Shown here: in pieces, positions 24,291-33,346 of the stretch
Layout of the letters: each line of letters begins with the position of its first letter
How positions within the stretch are numbered: the stretch's first letter is position 1
DNA from: Rhizobium sp. 9140
Lineage (GTDB): Bacteria; Pseudomonadota; Alphaproteobacteria; Rhizobiales; Rhizobiaceae
Direction: 5' to 3'
Length of the DNA: 64,000 nucleotides
NCBI RefSeq assembly: GCF_900067135.1
Contig: NZ_FJUR01000005.1
Coordinates: 124,001 to 188,000 of the forward strand
Translations under genes and position numbers: made by a program
Notes under the pieces: generated by a model
Seen by the model: the letters and a program-made list of their open reading frames with translations, nothing else
Database searches by the model: none
Told to the model about the DNA's origin: nothing

Positions 24291-24369
24291 TGCGAAGCGG
24301 TGCTCATCTCGACAACGATCGACGCGGTAAACCCACTTCCCCGCCTCGCCACCGGCGGCGCTAGTTCCC

Positions 24370-24708
24370 GGTCTACCTCCGCAGTTTCAACCGCACGGAT
24401 CGGGCCCGCACCTATATCGAGGCAGCGAGTTCCGCCGCCACCCGCAAAGCTTTCTCCAGCGAGTGGTACCATTTGGACGCGTGGTGCCGTCGCTCCGGGG
24501 CATCTCCCCTCCCCATCCAACCCACACACCACCGGCCTCTACATTACCGCATGTGCCTCCGGCACGGCCGAGCGAAGCGCGCAAAGGCCAATTCCGAGTC
24601 GACCATCGAGCGCCGGTCTGTCTTCACTCTTCTGAAGCTTCGCCAGTCCCGCCAATGGAGAACGAAGCGGTAATGGCTGCCGATATCGTCGCTATTGATC
24701 GGCCACGC
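24370..24708 (+). pseudogene. Decayed tyrosine-integrase fragment
   Basis: Frames together read RTYIEAASSAATRKAFSSEW, AWCRRSG, TGLYITACASGTAERS, STIERR and NEAVMAADIVAI. These align in order with the integrase at 19211-20269 (YVEAASSANTRKAYASDW, AWCRRSN, VGLYITACASGTAERG, STIERR, KEAVLAEDIIAM). Several frameshifts; no catalytic domain remains. Confidence 0.7.
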
Positions 24709-24883
24709 CGGCGGGCTACGGCAGAAACGTCATTTGCGATCGCTTTTGGACGGCTCGATCGGGACCAAGTCCAACTCGACAACGGTATCCTCACAGGTGA
24801 AGGTTTGAAAGATGTCATCAATCAATGCGCCAAGACCCGGTTACTCGACACCCCTCAGCCAGCGCTATTTCGGTGTGCAAAAA

Positions 24884-24899
24884 GTTGCCAGCCGGAAAC
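24884..24899. promoter_or_regulatory. parS-type partition site 1
   Basis: GTTGCCAGCCGGAAAC fits the repABC centromere consensus GTTNNNNGCNNNNAAC, within a longer imperfect dyad (AAAGTT...AACTTT). Confidence 0.75.
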
Positions 24900-25309
24900 T
24901 TTTCTTACTCGTGGCTATTTATCTCTTTATTTCAATACGTTACCGGAAATTTGCATAATCCGCTTCTTTGAGAAACGGGCGAGGGGGCGGTTCAGCTTAC
25001 GCCTGATCCCGACCCCGGGCCGCGTTCGTCGCGCGGGGCTATGGGTAGGCTCGGGCTTAAGCAATTACAAAGGTTGAGTGCACGGTCGTCCGGAGGACGT
25101 GATCGATGATTTCGTTCCGGCAAAGACAGTCAGTAGCCGTGCCTGCAGAATTAATTCGTTGATACTCTTGCAGGTTCGCTCTGGAGCACGGACAGGATTG
25201 GCGCAAGTAGCCTGAACAAAACCATGCCCTCGCTCAAAGTCATTGCGTTGACATTCTCTCCCGCACTCGCCATTCGTCACGTCATCAGCACGAGCATGAG
25301 GATTGCAGA

Positions 25310-26197
25310 ATGACCTTCGACGACGAATTCGGAGTCCGTGAGGTAGAATTTGCTGTTCACGCGGCACAGGCCGAAAGGCTCTTCGTCCGGGGCGCGAATG
25401 CTCTCAACGACCGGTACTTCGATAATCAGGCGAAGGAGAACCACATCTATGGTGTAAACAACGCACTGAACCAGCTTTTGGGAGACGCGGCCGTATTGGT
25501 CGAGGGAGGCGGGCTCTCAAAGACTGCAGAATATTTCATGCGGTTTGGCGTACTGCGGCGCCTCAGGATGCTGATAGCTTCATTTCGCAGCTTCCAAAGT
25601 ATCATAATGCCCGATCGTGCTGCCCCACTAACACTCGAACAGTCTGACGAAGCGTGCCGCGACCTCAACGCGATCTACATCAACATTCTCGGCCTACTCG
25701 ATAACTATGCGTGGACGATTGTCCATCAGGCAGGCAGTGCCGGCACGCAAGCCGCAAGACCACTCTCCATCAGTCTTTTCAAGCCTGCCTTCGCTGCAGA
25801 TCCGAAACTACAACACCTTGCCACCACATTATCTCCGTTTTCTACCTGGGAAGAAGATGTAAAGAAACGGAGAAACCCCGCGGCACACCGCATGCCGTTG
25901 TATGTTCCTCCAGCAGCTTATGACTCTGAGGCAGCAGCAGCTCTTGAGGAATACGACAGGCAGATCTCTACAGCGTTAAGGGCTCAGGAGTATGGAACGA
26001 TGCAAGAGCTGCATCGAAGGCGGGAGCAGCTCGGCATATTCGTTCCAGTTTTTCTCCACGACCCTGAAGAGGAAATATGCGAAATCTATCCTACTTTGCC
26101 CCAGGATATTGGACAGATGATCAAGATTGGCCGGGTCTGCCAGTCGTTCATACGGGCAAACCTCCTAACACCTGGCGCGCTCTTTCCTGCTGGCTGA
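25310..26197 (+). CDS. Hypothetical protein with a HEPN-like R-x4-H motif
   Basis: 295 residues, mostly alpha-helical. The motif RNPAAH (Arg188 to His193) has the R-[N/D/H]-x3-H form found at the active site of HEPN ribonucleases. It follows a long helical stretch (DLNAIYINILGLLDNYAWTIVHQ) and WEEDVKKR. No named family is recognised, so HEPN membership is a motif-level inference. It lies alone on the plus strand, convergent with the PD-(D/E)xK-like gene 44 bases away, in an accessory stretch beside the replication genes. The codon at 25310 is an ATG; no strong ribosome site is visible. Confidence 0.65.
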   Translation: MTFDDEFGVREVEFAVHAAQAERLFVRGANALNDRYFDNQAKENHIYGVNNALNQLLGDAAVLVEGGGLSKTAEYFMRFGVLRRLRMLIASFRSFQSIIMPDRAAPLTLEQSDEACRDLNAIYINILGLLDNYAWTIVHQAGSAGTQAARPLSISLFKPAFAADPKLQHLATTLSPFSTWEEDVKKRRNPAAHRMPLYVPPAAYDSEAAAALEEYDRQISTALRAQEYGTMQELHRRREQLGIFVPVFLHDPEEEICEIYPTLPQDIGQMIKIGRVCQSFIRANLLTPGALFPAG

Positions 26198-26240
26198 CAC
26201 GAATGCAAAAAGATGGCTGGTCGCTCGACATTGTGAGCTC

Positions 26241-27524
26241 TCAATCTCGAGGTAGAAGACCCGCGTTTCGAACTGGCTCCTCTAAAGCTTTCTGTTCGTA
26301 TCCCGCGCCTTGATAAGAGAGCAGCTCAGTGTTTGATGTCGCTATTCTAATATCGCCAGCTCTCACGATTTCAGCAGCCTGTCTTGGAGCGACGGAACCT
26401 GGCCTGAATTCCGCAAGATCCTTTTCATTCCCCAGGACCGCAAAACCGTCCGGGAAAATTGCCCCGCCAGCCTGCTTGGCCGCTTCAACGATATCATCAC
26501 CGAATTCAGGAAGGTTCTCCAGAGAATGTGCTTCGGGCGCTTCCGCTTCGATGTAGGCGAACACGCGCTTTGCGATCTCCAGGTCAATTGCCAGGCCATT
26601 GAACCAGCGGAACGTTGTTTGTTTAAACGCGACCCTTCCATCCTTGCCAACCACGAAAGATTCCGGCGCAATTTCTTCACCAAGGATCCAGGTGCGGTCG
26701 AGCCAGACAACAGTCGAAAAACTCTGCTCGGACGGACGCCACGCACGCGCGCGCGCAGCCTCTCCAACTTCCGGTCCGAAAAGAAGGGTTAGCACGCCGC
26801 AGTAGCTTCCGAACCGCACTCCGGTGGGATCAGATCGCTCTTCGGCAGCTGACCCTTCGACAGTTGTCGGATCGGCTGCATCCGTATGGTGGACGAAGAT
26901 TTCTGCCCCTTTTACCGGTGTCATCCAGCTTCCGACAGAAAAGCCGTGAGAGGCAATCCAGCTGCCGATCTTGCGACCTAGATAAGGCTCAACCTGATTT
27001 TTGTAACCGTCCTCAACGCGTTCATTGAACGCCTTCTTCGAGGTACCCTTTGTTGCCTTGGATTCGGCCAGTGCCACAAAGAAATCATTGCTGCGGCTGA
27101 AAATGAAATCGGGAGATCGAGCTGTCGGCTTCTTTCCGTGCACCACATGGCTTTCAAAATGATCGACCCATCGATATCCGTCGCGGGCCATATGAAGATA
27201 AGCGATGCCGTCTCCCACCAGCCCCGTCATTGCCTTCCTGACATAGTCTTTCAGATCTCGAGATGAGTCCAGAAGTGCGAAGCGTTCCCCTTTTTCATCA
27301 ACGTGGCGAGCGATCAGATGCCTGCAAAATGCTACATGAGCTCGCGCTGCTTGCTGGTCCATTCGGCGCCGACTCGAGCATTGGGCCATCGCCCCATACA
27401 GTTCTGCTGGCGTAAACGACAACTCCATGCTTCCAGGCTCCCGGCCCATGATCAATCGCGAAGACGTCGGCCGGTGTGCACTGACCTGTTTCACGCTCAA
27501 GAGTTTACGCTTTGCTCGCCACAT
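26241..27524 (-). CDS. Hypothetical protein with a PD-(D/E)xK-like nuclease signature
   Basis: 427 residues. SPDFIFSRSNDFFVALAESK supplies Asp139, Glu154 and Lys156 (D-x14-E-x-K), the core of many restriction-type nucleases, with a hydrophobic strand between them. The N-terminus is helical and basic. The C-terminal third (FGDDIVEAAKQAGGAIFPDGFAVLG) is of unknown type. The ATG at 27524 has GAGGG six bases upstream. It ends 44 bases from the convergent HEPN-motif gene. A defence or DNA-processing function is possible but unproven. Confidence 0.65.
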   Translation of the reverse strand: MWRAKRKLLSVKQVSAHRPTSSRLIMGREPGSMELSFTPAELYGAMAQCSSRRRMDQQAARAHVAFCRHLIARHVDEKGERFALLDSSRDLKDYVRKAMTGLVGDGIAYLHMARDGYRWVDHFESHVVHGKKPTARSPDFIFSRSNDFFVALAESKATKGTSKKAFNERVEDGYKNQVEPYLGRKIGSWIASHGFSVGSWMTPVKGAEIFVHHTDAADPTTVEGSAAEERSDPTGVRFGSYCGVLTLLFGPEVGEAARARAWRPSEQSFSTVVWLDRTWILGEEIAPESFVVGKDGRVAFKQTTFRWFNGLAIDLEIAKRVFAYIEAEAPEAHSLENLPEFGDDIVEAAKQAGGAIFPDGFAVLGNEKDLAEFRPGSVAPRQAAEIVRAGDIRIATSNTELLSYQGAGYEQKALEEPVRNAGLLPRD

Positions 27525-27594
27525 GGAGTGCCCTCGTTAAATTCTCCGGTTCGGCCTTAAGCTGTTGCGATGCATCTTGACCAAGGATCGAAAA

Positions 27595-27610
27595 GTTGTC
27601 AGCCGGAAAC
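27595..27610. promoter_or_regulatory. parS-type partition site 2
   Basis: GTTGTCAGCCGGAAAC, 57 bases beyond the repC stop, fits GTTNNNNGCNNNNAAC. Confidence 0.78.
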
Positions 27611-27666
27611 TTTCACAATCTATCGCATTTAATGGTTTATAATCAACGGATTAGTCCCCCGCGGCG

Positions 27667-28884
27667 TTATGATGTCGCTCTCAAGGACTGGTTGTTCGCC
27701 CTTAGCAGCGCAAACAGCATCGGGCCAAGCGAAAATTCCCCTCGCCGCGCCTTCGACGTCAAGTCTCGGAGATAACCGCCGGCCGAGTTTATATGTCCTG
27801 CACGTTCATAAATGCAGGCGATAGCAATCGCTGCCGCCGCTTGCCCCATGACTTCGCAGGCCTCCTCATATGCCGACGGACTGACGCCGAGCGTCGAACG
27901 AGCAGTTACGGCCGCGGCCATCAACTCCCGCCAATTCCCGATCGATCCTCCGGGGCCGAAGTTCCCAATTTCGGGGCATGCCCTCAGAACCATCGACAAC
28001 GGGAAGGTCTGCGGCTCGTCTTTCAGCTTAGGCCGGCTGTTTGGCTCAGGTCTTTCCCCCGGCTTCTTTTCGAAGCGAGGTTCAAGTTCATGGATAGAGT
28101 CGGTATTTGAATTCTGTATGTGGCAACCAGATGCGATGTCATTGCCATCGGTTTTTTTGGATTCTTCTCGTGTTTCCAACATCCTGGACACTTCCTCGTG
28201 CAGAAGCGTCATTTCGTCGAGGCTCGATTCCAGGTCGCCAAGCGTTGGCCTCCTCTTAAACCGCCCTACGATGTTGATAAAGGCGTCTTCCGCAGCATGC
28301 CAGTCGCCAGCAACGCCTTCCGTTAAGCCGACGGTGATAAGCTTTCGAACATCTCGCCGCACGATCGTCAGCCGATCTTTCACTAAGCGGTAGCGGCGCT
28401 GCTCGGCCGCAACCTCCTGGGCCAGCGCAGCGAATTCAGCGGCGCGGCTTACAAGAGGGGCAAGGTTAAACCCATAGGCATCTTCAATTCTGCCCTCATC
28501 GTCTTTGCGAGCATATCGCTTTCCATTCGGGCTGTCCTTGCGGATGATGATGCCCGCCTCGACCAAGGCCAAAAGGCATTTACGCAATGTGGTTCCGGCT
28601 ATGCCGTTTGCGCGCGCGGAGAGCTGGGCGTTGGATGGAAAAACGACGAGGCTGCGATCGGCGCTTAATTCGGTGGCTGGAAAGAACGACAAGAGAGCGT
28701 TCAAAACAGCGAGCGCGCGATCATGAATGCCGAGCCTAGAACGAGCGTCCCCGACGTCCCGAAAGACACGCCACTTATCCACCGAGGCTTCCGCCGGGGC
28801 CTGTTCAGTTGCCTGTTGACGCCGCACCAGGGCAAGCGTCATCGGCCGCCGCCCAAAGGGCGTCGTTAAATAACCAGTTTCCAT
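27667..28884 (-). CDS. repC: Replication initiator RepC
   Basis: 405 residues, the normal RepC length. Starts METGYLTTPFGRRPMTLALV with AGGTGAAGG upstream, matching the conserved RepC N-terminus. The N-terminal winged-helix DNA-binding region follows (DRALAVLNALLSFFPATEL, FPSNAQLSARANGIAGTTLRKCLLALVEAGII), then a coiled region, a variable linker with Pro/Glu/Lys, and the C-terminal domain (AAAAIAIACIYERAGHINSAGGYLRDLT). RepC initiates replication at an origin that lies inside its own gene in this family. Expression is limited by the antisense RNA in its leader. Confidence 0.95.
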   Translation of the reverse strand: METGYLTTPFGRRPMTLALVRRQQATEQAPAEASVDKWRVFRDVGDARSRLGIHDRALAVLNALLSFFPATELSADRSLVVFPSNAQLSARANGIAGTTLRKCLLALVEAGIIIRKDSPNGKRYARKDDEGRIEDAYGFNLAPLVSRAAEFAALAQEVAAEQRRYRLVKDRLTIVRRDVRKLITVGLTEGVAGDWHAAEDAFINIVGRFKRRPTLGDLESSLDEMTLLHEEVSRMLETREESKKTDGNDIASGCHIQNSNTDSIHELEPRFEKKPGERPEPNSRPKLKDEPQTFPLSMVLRACPEIGNFGPGGSIGNWRELMAAAVTARSTLGVSPSAYEEACEVMGQAAAAIAIACIYERAGHINSAGGYLRDLTSKARRGEFSLGPMLFALLRANNQSLRATS

Positions 28885-28938
28885 GTCCTTCACCTTTCAC
28901 AAGGCAAAGAAAAGGCTACGCCGGATCGACGTTGACTC

Positions 28939-29026
28939 TTGACTGTGATTCCAGGAAGTGCGATTCTCTAAGCGACCAAACTGAGAGAGGCCTTCTGGAA
29001 CACCGTTTCGGAGGGCTTTTTCTTTG
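28939..29026 (+). ncRNA. Counter-transcribed antisense RNA between repB and repC
   Basis: In the repB-repC gap, read opposite to repABC. A TTGACT -35 (28939-28944) and GATTCT -10 (28962-28967) are separated by 17 bases, giving a start near 28974. A hairpin (CCTTC at 28991-28995 with GGAGG at 29010-29014) followed by TTTTTCTTT ends the transcript near 29025. This is the position and form of the incompatibility RNA of repABC plasmids, which lowers repC translation. Confidence 0.72.
28991..29025 (+). terminator. Rho-independent terminator of the antisense RNA
   Basis: CCTTC/GGAGG stem with a T-rich tract at 29017-29025. Confidence 0.65.
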
Positions 29027-29058
29027 CGCTACGGATACCTTTCTTTGTTTCGCTTCAT

Positions 29059-30018
29059 CTACTGCCTCGTCTTTTTGAACGATGCATAGATTTCGGGCAG
29101 GGCCGACATCAGGTACTCGCCGAATTCCGGCGCCGCCTTCTTGTCGATCATCAGGGTCAGTGTCTTTTTATCCTGTCTGAAGCTGGCAGCCTTGACGCCA
29201 TCGTCGGCCTGCCAGACTTCCGTTTTAAACTTAGCGCTTTTCGTTTTCTTCGGCGCCACCGCATCAAAAATACGGGCAAAACGTTCGTCCGAGGCCATGG
29301 ACATGATTGCTTTGTCAGAAAGCAGTGCACGCGCCGTTTCAAGTGCTCCATCTGCGCTCAGTCGTGAGGACAATTCGTACCAGCGATCACGCCCTGTTTT
29401 CGGAGCGGCACCGATGAGGCGAATGACGTCGGCTGGCAACTGGGTCGCCGCTTGGATAAGCCGCGACAGGTTGCTCTTATCAACTGCAAGCGCGGCCATG
29501 ATAACGGAGCGCTGATATCCATTTGCCTCAAGCTGCGCGGCATAAAGTGCCCGCTCGATGAAGGAGAGATCTTGGCGTGCGCTGTTTTCCTGACCCTGAG
29601 CCAGGACAAGCTCGTCGTCCGTCAGAGACCTGATCGCGGCTGTGATCTTGACGCCTGCCGCCTTGACTGCGCGCAAGCGGCGGCGGCCATATGCAATCTG
29701 ATAACGGCCCTCTATCGTCGGATGAGGGCGGACAAGAATTGGAACCTGCTGCCCGTTCTCACGAATGTTGCGAGCAAACTCTTCGAATTGATCGTCATCT
29801 TCGTCGAGCCGATCCGTAACGGCCGGCGCATCGATCAAATCAGGATCGATCTCGGTCAAACCCTGAGACTTCAGAGCCTCAATCGAACGAGATACCGCCC
29901 CGATTGCACCCCTTGGGGCGTAATGGGGCGGAGCCGCGACTGTAGAGGTTGACTCACCCGTGTGGTCCGTCGAAGTCAATGAAGCCTTGAGCTCCGAGAG
30001 AAGATGTTTTCTAGCCAT
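29059..30018 (-). CDS. repB: Plasmid partitioning protein RepB (ParB family)
   Basis: 319 residues. ParB nuclease-like box (RENGQQVPILVRPHP, then YQIAYGRRRLRAVKAAG), the QGQENSARQDLSFIERALYAAQLE segment, and the helix-turn-helix (YQRSVIMAALAVDKSNLSRLIQAATQLP). It binds the parS-type sites at 24884, 27595 and 30086 and interacts with RepA. The start at 30018 has GAGAGG upstream; an ATG at 30042 is also in frame. Confidence 0.95.
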   Translation of the reverse strand: MARKHLLSELKASLTSTDHTGESTSTVAAPPHYAPRGAIGAVSRSIEALKSQGLTEIDPDLIDAPAVTDRLDEDDDQFEEFARNIRENGQQVPILVRPHPTIEGRYQIAYGRRRLRAVKAAGVKITAAIRSLTDDELVLAQGQENSARQDLSFIERALYAAQLEANGYQRSVIMAALAVDKSNLSRLIQAATQLPADVIRLIGAAPKTGRDRWYELSSRLSADGALETARALLSDKAIMSMASDERFARIFDAVAPKKTKSAKFKTEVWQADDGVKAASFRQDKKTLTLMIDKKAAPEFGEYLMSALPEIYASFKKTRQ

Positions 30019-30085
30019 CAACTTTCCTCTCGCGTTTGGCACAATTGATTGTCTCCGCGCGCCCTAGAAGGGGAGGGGGGGACGA

Positions 30086-30101
30086 GTTTCCGGCTGGCAA
30101 C
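30086..30101. promoter_or_regulatory. parS-type partition site 3
   Basis: GTTTCCGGCTGGCAAC, in the 120-bp gap between repA and repB, fits GTTNNNNGCNNNNAAC. Site 1 is its reverse complement. Confidence 0.8.
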
Positions 30102-30138
30102 TTGCCGCGAAGGATCGATTTTGCGGTCGGGGCGGGCC

Positions 30139-31335
30139 TCATTTGCGACCCCACGATGACTGGATAAGCTGCTCAATCTCGCTGTTGACGTTGTCGAGCG
30201 ACTCCATTGCTCGATCGTAGGTCGCCCTCGTAAACTGATCGCGGCTCACTTCGTAAAGTGTCTGCTTGGTGATGCCAGCGTCAGAAACGGCCGTGCTCTT
30301 CAGCATAGGGTGATTTAAGACATGATCGCCGAACATGGTTCGCATAAACGACACCATCTGATTTTGCGGTCCATCACCCGGCTCATACCGGGTGACCAGG
30401 TAACGCATCCAGTCATAATTCATGCTGCCCCCGGCATCTGCGACCACGCTTAGAAGCTCGGAGGTCATCAGGAGGAACTGGCACATCGACATGACATCGA
30501 GCATCTGCGGATGGACAGTAACAAGAACCGCCGTCGCCGCGCAAAGAGCCGAAATGGTCAGGAAGCCGAGCTGCGGAGGGCAATCAACGACAACGACGTC
30601 GTAGTCATCAGCCACGGACGCAATCGCGTCATCCATTCTCGTAAAGAAGATATTCTTCCGATCATTGGAGCTTAGTACCTTTGCGGTATCGTGTTCGAAC
30701 TCCATCAGCTCGAGATTGCCGGGGACAAGATCCAGATTCGGGAAGTAGGTCTTCTTGACGACGTCCCTCATAGGTCGACGTTCTTCATCATAGCGAACGG
30801 CCCCGTAGAGCGTCTCATTGTCCTTGACGTCGAACTCTGGCTGGAACCCGTGAAGCGCGGACATACTCGCCTGCGGATCGAGGTCTATTGCCAAGACCCG
30901 ATAGCCATTCAGAGCAAGATATTGAGCGAGGTGCGCGGCCGTCGTCGTCTTGCCGCTACCACCCTTGAAATTGACTGCCGTGATAACCTGAAGATGCTCA
31001 CTACCGGAGCGCCTTGGCGAATAACGGCGGTCACCCTTGCCGTTCTCGTCGAGATACTCGCGCAGCGCCTGAATGGTGTCGACGGAGTAGGAACGGCGAT
31101 TGTTATTGCCGATCTCAGGCTGAGGCCCTTTTCCTTCGATTGAAAGATGGCGGAGATACCCGTCGTTTACTCCAATGAGCTTCGCCGCCTCGGTTGACGA
31201 AAAAGACCGGAGCGTCTTGCGTGCCTCCGGCGGGTACAGCTTGATGCGATGCTCGTGCAATGCGCCAGAGAGGTCTCGCGCGTGGGCCGCTATCAGTTTA
31301 TGAATAGCTTTTTGAAGCTGGGCGGGATTTTCCAC
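30139..31335 (-). CDS. repA: Plasmid partitioning ATPase RepA (ParA family)
   Basis: 398 residues. N-terminal winged helix (SFSSTEAAKLIGVNDGYLRHLSIEGKGPQPE), then a deviant Walker A (FKGGSGKTTTAAHLAQYL, 123-140) and DVVVVDCPPQLGFLTISAL (Walker B region). I choose the GTG at 31335 because GAGAGG lies five bases upstream and the length then fits the family; an ATG at 31401 would add 22 residues with an unusual Cys/Lys-rich start. RepA segregates the plasmid with RepB and represses its own operon. It is divergent from the trb operon across about 370 bases carrying a tra-box-like site. Confidence 0.93.
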   Translation of the reverse strand: MENPAQLQKAIHKLIAAHARDLSGALHEHRIKLYPPEARKTLRSFSSTEAAKLIGVNDGYLRHLSIEGKGPQPEIGNNNRRSYSVDTIQALREYLDENGKGDRRYSPRRSGSEHLQVITAVNFKGGSGKTTTAAHLAQYLALNGYRVLAIDLDPQASMSALHGFQPEFDVKDNETLYGAVRYDEERRPMRDVVKKTYFPNLDLVPGNLELMEFEHDTAKVLSSNDRKNIFFTRMDDAIASVADDYDVVVVDCPPQLGFLTISALCAATAVLVTVHPQMLDVMSMCQFLLMTSELLSVVADAGGSMNYDWMRYLVTRYEPGDGPQNQMVSFMRTMFGDHVLNHPMLKSTAVSDAGITKQTLYEVSRDQFTRATYDRAMESLDNVNSEIEQLIQSSWGRK

Positions 31336-31703
31336 GTCGTCCTCTCGTACACACGGTAATTTTCGTAAACACACCTTTTTGCCGTCGATAGGACAACCCA
31401 TTCCACCGCGTTTTGCAAGAATTTTAAAGTTAACAAAGTCTTAACGCGATTTGCTGGTTTCGAACGTCTCCCGGACTCATTGTTAGATTCCAGCGGGTTA
31501 CCGCAAGAAGCGAAGAGTTAACTCTGCAGATCTTTCCTGTGACTCAATCGCCACCGTCCAGCGAAAATAGAGTGTCAGGGGCCGAATCGCAGCAAGCCTG
31601 ACGGAATCACTTGCACACTACGAGATGCAAATTTGCACCTCGACAATCTGCGATCTTCACGGTCTGTCTCTTCACACACTCAAACGAGGAGACGGTTTCC
31701 CCC
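31336..31703. other. Divergent control region between repABC and trb
   Basis: No gene supported. In Ti plasmids the traI gene starts here, but no LuxI-type frame is present. The region holds a tra-box-like dyad at 31623-31640. Confidence 0.7.
31623..31640. promoter_or_regulatory. tra-box-like dyad upstream of trbB
   Basis: AGATGCAAATTTGCACCT, an 18-mer dyad with one mismatched pair. It shares its arms with the perfect site at 50713-50730. TraR boxes are 18-bp dyads upstream of tra/trb promoters, and in Ti plasmids the site in this gap also raises repABC expression. Confidence 0.7.
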
Positions 31704-32669
31704 ATGCTTCAATCGCACTCCCGCCTTGTCCGCAAATTGCAGGATGCACTTGGTGAGCGGCTTTGCATTGCCCTTGACGATCCGACCGTCGTTGAAATCA
31801 TGCTCAATCCGGACGGCAAACTCTTCATCGAACGCCTGGGCCACGGCGTAGCTCCGGCTGGCGAGATGGCCGCGACAGCTGCCGAAACGGTCATTGGTTC
31901 GGTGGCGCACGCCCTCCAGTCGGAGGCCGACAGTGACCGCCCGATCATTTCGGGTGAGCTTCCCATCGGAGGTCACCGGTTCGAGGGATTGCTTCCACCA
32001 GTGGTCGGCGCGCCGACGTTCACCATCCGTCGTCGCGCGTCGCAGCTCATCCCCCTCGAGGACTATGTGAACACAAAGATCATGACGGACGCGCAAGCAG
32101 CGATCATCCGCAGCGCTATCGCCAACCGGCTCAATATCGTTATCGCCGGCGGAACCGGATCTGGGAAAACGACACTTGCAAATGCCGTGATTGCTGAAGT
32201 CGTGACCGCCGCACCGGAGGATCGGATTGTGATCCTTGAAGACACCTCCGAAATCCAGTGTGCCGCAGAAAATGCCGTCAGCCTCCACACGAGCGATACC
32301 GTCGATATGGCCCGGCTTCTCAAGAGCACAATGCGCCTGCGACCAGATCGCATCATCGTTGGAGAAGTCAGAGATGGTGCAGCTTTGACTTTGCTAAAAG
32401 CGTGGAACACCGGCCACCCGGGCGGCGTGACGACAATCCACTCAAACACCGCGATGTCGGCGCTCCGGCGCCTCGAGCAACTGACAGCAGAGGCAAGCCA
32501 GCAGCCGATGCAAGCGGTCATCGGCGAAGCGGTCGATCTGGTGATTTCGATCGAGCGCGCCGGCCGGGGGAGGCGGGTGCGGGAGGTCCTTCATGTCGAG
32601 GGTTTCAGCGGATCCCGTTATCAGACAGAGCACTATCCGCAAATCGATGAGGACAGCCATGCCGCATAA
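31704..32669 (+). CDS. trbB: TrbB, VirB11-type conjugation ATPase
   Basis: 321 residues. Walker [16 protein letters not shown], Asp box [13 protein letters not shown], Walker B-like [15 protein letters not shown] and [13 protein letters not shown] with the conserved His box. A hexameric traffic ATPase at the cytoplasmic base of the mating channel. The longer frame from 31611 would include the tra-box-like site, so I start at the ATG at 31704 (GGAG upstream). First gene of trbBCDEJKLFGHI; the Ti operon would have traI before it. Confidence 0.93.
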   Translation: MLQSHSRLVRKLQDALGERLCIALDDPTVVEIMLNPDGKLFIERLGHGVAPAGEMAATAAETVIGSVAHALQSEADSDRPIISGELPIGGHRFEGLLPPVVGAPTFTIRRRASQLIPLEDYVNTKIMTDAQAAIIRSAIANRLNIVIAGGTGSGKTTLANAVIAEVVTAAPEDRIVILEDTSEIQCAAENAVSLHTSDTVDMARLLKSTMRLRPDRIIVGEVRDGAALTLLKAWNTGHPGGVTTIHSNTAMSALRRLEQLTAEASQQPMQAVIGEAVDLVISIERAGRGRRVREVLHVEGFSGSRYQTEHYPQIDEDSHAA

Positions 32670-33045
32670 TCGCTCCCTTCGTTTGGGAATAGCCGCCGCG
32701 TTCATTTGCGCATCGATTGCCGCTCCGGCGTTTGCGGGTTCAGGAGGGAGCCTCCCGTGGGAGGGCCCACTCGAACAGATCCAGGAATCAATCACCGGGC
32801 CGGTCGCGGGCTATATCGCGCTGGCCGCCGTCGCGATCGCTGGTGGCATGTTGATCTTCGGCGGCGAGCTCAATGATTTCGCACGGCGGCTGATGTATGT
32901 CGTCCTTGTCGCCGGCATCCTTCTCGGTGCCACCACGATTGTCGGCCTCTTCGGTTCGACGGGCGCCTCGATCGGGATTGGGCAATTCGCAGGCCAACCC
33001 ACAACGCCGCCCACCAGCGCGGAAGGGGAGGGGGGCAATGGCTGA
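32659..33045 (+). CDS. trbC: TrbC, conjugative pilin precursor (VirB2-like)
   Basis: 128 residues. Signal peptide ([21 protein letters not shown]), then two hydrophobic segments ([19 protein letters not shown] and [24 protein letters not shown]) typical of VirB2/TrbC pilins, and a Gly/Pro-rich tail. In RP4 and Ti the processed peptide is cyclised by the TraF peptidase, encoded here at 46685. Overlaps the trbB end by 11 bases. Confidence 0.9.
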   Translation: MPHNRSLRLGIAAAFICASIAAPAFAGSGGSLPWEGPLEQIQESITGPVAGYIALAAVAIAGGMLIFGGELNDFARRLMYVVLVAGILLGATTIVGLFGSTGASIGIGQFAGQPTTPPTSAEGEGGNG

Positions 33046-33337
33046 GCCAAGGGTCAATCTCCACCGCAATCGGGTCCACCGCGCTCTTTCGCGCCCAAAC
33101 CTCTTGATGGGTGCTGACCGGGAGCTTGTGCTCCTGACCGGGCTTGCGGCGGTGATTTTGATTTTCGTCGTGCTCACAGTCTACTCGGCGCTCTTCGGGA
33201 TATTGATCTGGATTGTTATCGTCGGCGTCCTGCAAATGATGGCAAAAGCCGACCCAATGATGCGGCAGGTTTATGTGCGCCACATGCGATATCGGCCGCA
33301 TTACCTGCCAACGTCTTCGCCCTGGCGACAGTTCTGA
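33038..33337 (+). CDS. trbD: TrbD, VirB3-like inner-membrane protein
   Basis: 99 residues: a short basic N-terminus ([21 protein letters not shown]), two adjacent membrane segments ([19 protein letters not shown] and [17 protein letters not shown]) and a basic C-terminal tail with a PHYLP-like end. Overlaps trbC by eight bases and precedes trbE, as in the Ti trb operon. Assists pilus assembly together with TrbE. Confidence 0.9.
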   Translation: MAEPRVNLHRNRVHRALSRPNLLMGADRELVLLTGLAAVILIFVVLTVYSALFGILIWIVIVGVLQMMAKADPMMRQVYVRHMRYRPHYLPTSSPWRQF

Positions 33338-33346
33338 GGGTTTATG

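Larger units (their letters stand above)
24086..25309. other. Long region without intact genes: decayed toxin and integrase fragments, one parS-type site
   Basis: Holds VapC and integrase remnants (24121-24708) and a 16-mer parS-type site (24884-24899). From 24710 to 25309 I see no credible gene. The region looks like scar tissue from repeated insertions and deletions. Confidence 0.6.

Noticed and set aside
31520..31540. CTGCAGATC in the repA-trbB gap as a classical tra box
   Set aside because: Only one half matches the Ti consensus and there is no dyad; the 31623 site is a much better candidate.
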